64,000 nt of DNA, from the NCBI GenBank assembly GCA_028752905.1, contig JAQNBH010000003.1, positions 3,652,204-3,716,203 on the forward strand. Direction: 5' to 3'. Below the pieces are notes generated by a model, which was given only the letters and a program-made list of their open reading frames with translations, made no database searches and had not been told where the DNA came from. Origin of the DNA: Cladorhizidae sp. MBARI D1340-BT2. Taxonomy: Eukaryota; Porifera; Demospongiae; Poecilosclerida; Cladorhizidae. Shown piece after piece: positions 62,280 to 64,000 of this stretch. Numbering within the stretch: position 1 is the stretch's first letter; each line of letters starts with the position of its first letter. The position numbers were made by a program, and so were the translations under genes.

Positions 62280-63860
62280 CAATATAGCCTTGGGTTTATC
62301 TGAACAATGTTTTTAGGTGGATGTGGTTCTAAGCTTTCAATATCAGAGCTTTGTGAGTCCCTTCACTGCTGCTAACTGAACCAGAAAATGACTCGGAAGA
62401 ACTTGACCTATATACTCCAAAATAACAATGAAGACCCATATTACCAATGGACCAACAAGGAAATTCCAGGTACATATTATGGCACGAGTGGCAAAGGGTG
62501 GACAGACCAAGAGTTATTTAGTCATTGGCCTAAGAATCACTGTCTAAAATACGCTGTACCAGCGAGGCCGCTTATGGATGGCCACAGCTCACACTATGAG
62601 ATGTCCAATGTAGAATTTGCAACAGGATAACGATGTCATACTATTTTGTTGGCCTCCACACACAACACAGCCTCCAGATTGCAGTTTTTGGACCACTCAA
62701 ATGCCACTGGTCCAATGTTTGCCATAACTACTTACATGGAGTCATAATTGGTAAGCATAATTTCTTTGCTGAGGCTTGGCTGCTAGCCTTACATAGTATC
62801 TGGCTTTCGTAAGTGTGGAATTCACCAATTCGATCGAAATGCGATCCAAAGTCTTAATTCTGGTGGTGATAACCTGAGATTTTCCAAAGACTCATCCTAA
62901 CAATGCCAGCAGAGACATGGTTTCACATGATGATTCCAGTACCATTTCTAATTCCTGGTTCCTGTAGTAGAAATGTGGACCTATCAATGATAACTGCTTC
63001 ATCTCCCACTTGACAGGAACTCCAATTGTCACTCAGCTATCTCCCCAGTTTAGTGATGAACAAGTAGATCTCTTCCAAAATAGATATGAAGAAGGCTATG
63101 ATGTCTATCTGGATGAGCAGTATGTTGCATGGCTAAATCTGAATCATTCAGGTGTATATAGTTTGCAGAAACTTCTGAGTTGTGATCCTTATACCTACTG
63201 CCTCAACTGAGCCCAGTGTCTGGTAGTTCGAACTCGTCTATGTTCAGCACTCCTCAAGCTGCATCTGACTCATCTGTTCCTGGAACTCCACACACTAGAT
63301 CTACTGCTGTGTCACCAAAGTTAGTCCAGTATTTAGCAAACTTACTGGTAAAAGGAAACCTCCCTCTGCTTCATCATCCCGTGCCATGACAGGAGCCAGG
63401 GACCAGAGTTTTAACCAGTACACAGTGTTTGGCCATACTCAAGGAGAAGGAGAGAAAAAAGAAGAAAGAAGAGGAGGAAAAAGTAGAAAGAAAGAGGTTT
63501 AGGGAAGAAAGGAAACAACAGAGAGAGGAAGAGAAGCACAAAATGTTGGAACATAAAGAGCAAATGAGAAAGAAGGAACAAGCAAAAAAGAAGAAATCTG
63601 AGGAGAGAGCACAGCGAGTCAGTGCACAAAGTAGTAAGAGAAGCCTGTATGATGATGAAGCTTGTCCAAGCAAAGAAGCTGGTTCAACTAGTCGTGCTAG
63701 GAGGACAAACTTACGAAGTTTTGGTGCTTTCCCAAGCTGCAAGGCTCCAAGTAGGATGATACAATCATCACTGCAGTGTTGTGTGTGCTACCATGCTTTT
63801 TATGAAGAAATTGAGATTGGCGCTGGAAATAGCTGGGTCCACTGCATTTGTACATGATGG
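62280..63860 (+). pseudogene. pogo/Tigger-like DDE transposase, decayed
   Basis: Plus-strand pieces in order are PGTYYGTSGKGWTDQELFSH and LMDGHSSHYEMSN (62460-62610), the DDE_1 segment with the catalytic Asp of the D-G-H-x-S-H motif. DVILFCWPPHTQHS and FGPLKCHWSNVCHNYLHG (~62633-62740) and FRKCGIH (~62808) follow. A 63010-63210 segment (LSPQFSDEQVDLFQNRYEEG) matches the C-terminal part of Tigger-type proteins. A Lys/Glu coiled coil (63429-63620) and a Cys pair CCVCYH with a terminal W-x2-C, likely a zinc-binding end, complete it. Breaks near 62630 and 63210 stop translation. The N-terminal helix-turn-helix is missing. Confidence 0.8.
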
Positions 63861-64000
63861 CTTCAGATTGTGTGGTTAACTGCATCATTGACGAGAATGG
63901 CAAAGAAAAGTTATGTTCCAACTGTATTTAGTTAGATATCAATGTAAAAAACTTTTTTTTTTATTAAAAAATGATCATTGATATAATACTGGTGCTTAAT
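63861..64000. other. 3' flank with T and A runs
   Basis: Short AT-rich stretch after the transposase fragment with a T run at 63951-63962. The window ends here. Confidence 0.4.

Overview
The window is eukaryotic, almost certainly from an invertebrate animal. It has GT-AG introns, very AT-rich spacers, many minisatellites, hAT/TTF-zinc-finger transposons, a Mag-like Ty3/Gypsy element primed by tRNA-Ser, LINE remnants and one recognisable animal lysosomal-trafficking gene. The base composition and the abundant tagctagctatata tracts would suit a sponge, but that is an impression, not a demonstration. Most of the long open reading frames are artefacts of tandem repeats.

Layout. 1-6.6 kb: minisatellites plus a decayed minus-strand LINE reverse transcriptase. 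6.6-24.2 kb: a three-copy tandem duplication (A, B, C). Each copy starts with a 15-bp minisatellite, followed by a ~2-2.4 kb spacer. A and B also carry a hAT transposon (minus-strand transposase, now broken) inserted in the minisatellite next to the copy junction. The copies act as filled and empty sites for one another. A 905-bp TTAA-flanked element sits in the hAT transposase intron of copy B only, and a 601-bp Harbinger-like MITE sits in copy C only.

24.2-33.6 kb: a minus-strand gene that I assign to BORCS5 (BORC complex subunit 5). It has six exons including a 13-nt microexon, all splice phases agree, and the predicted protein is 222 aa. Its introns are packed with at least seven unrelated minisatellites. 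A possible divergent plus-strand coiled-coil gene starts 35 bp from the predicted BORCS5 start codon. 34.6-39.3 kb: a complete Ty3/Gypsy LTR retrotransposon with two LTRs identical by eye, a CACAC target duplication, and intact gag and pol. 39.7-40.4 kb: a hAT-type MITE with a perfect 8-bp target duplication. 40.9-45.4 kb: a 4.5-kb, almost purely purine 19-bp satellite.

45.4-51.8 kb: mostly unassigned sequence. 51.8-64 kb: a transposon graveyard. It contains a LINE with endonuclease and RT, a second RT-like family, fragments of at least three hAT-type families in both orientations, and a pogo/Tigger-like DDE transposase that runs to the end of the window.

The best leads are the BORCS5 gene model with its microexon and missing Gly2, the reconstructable nested insertion history, the MITEs with clean target duplications, and hammerhead-ribozyme-like motifs. 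I did not find a convincing new functional system.
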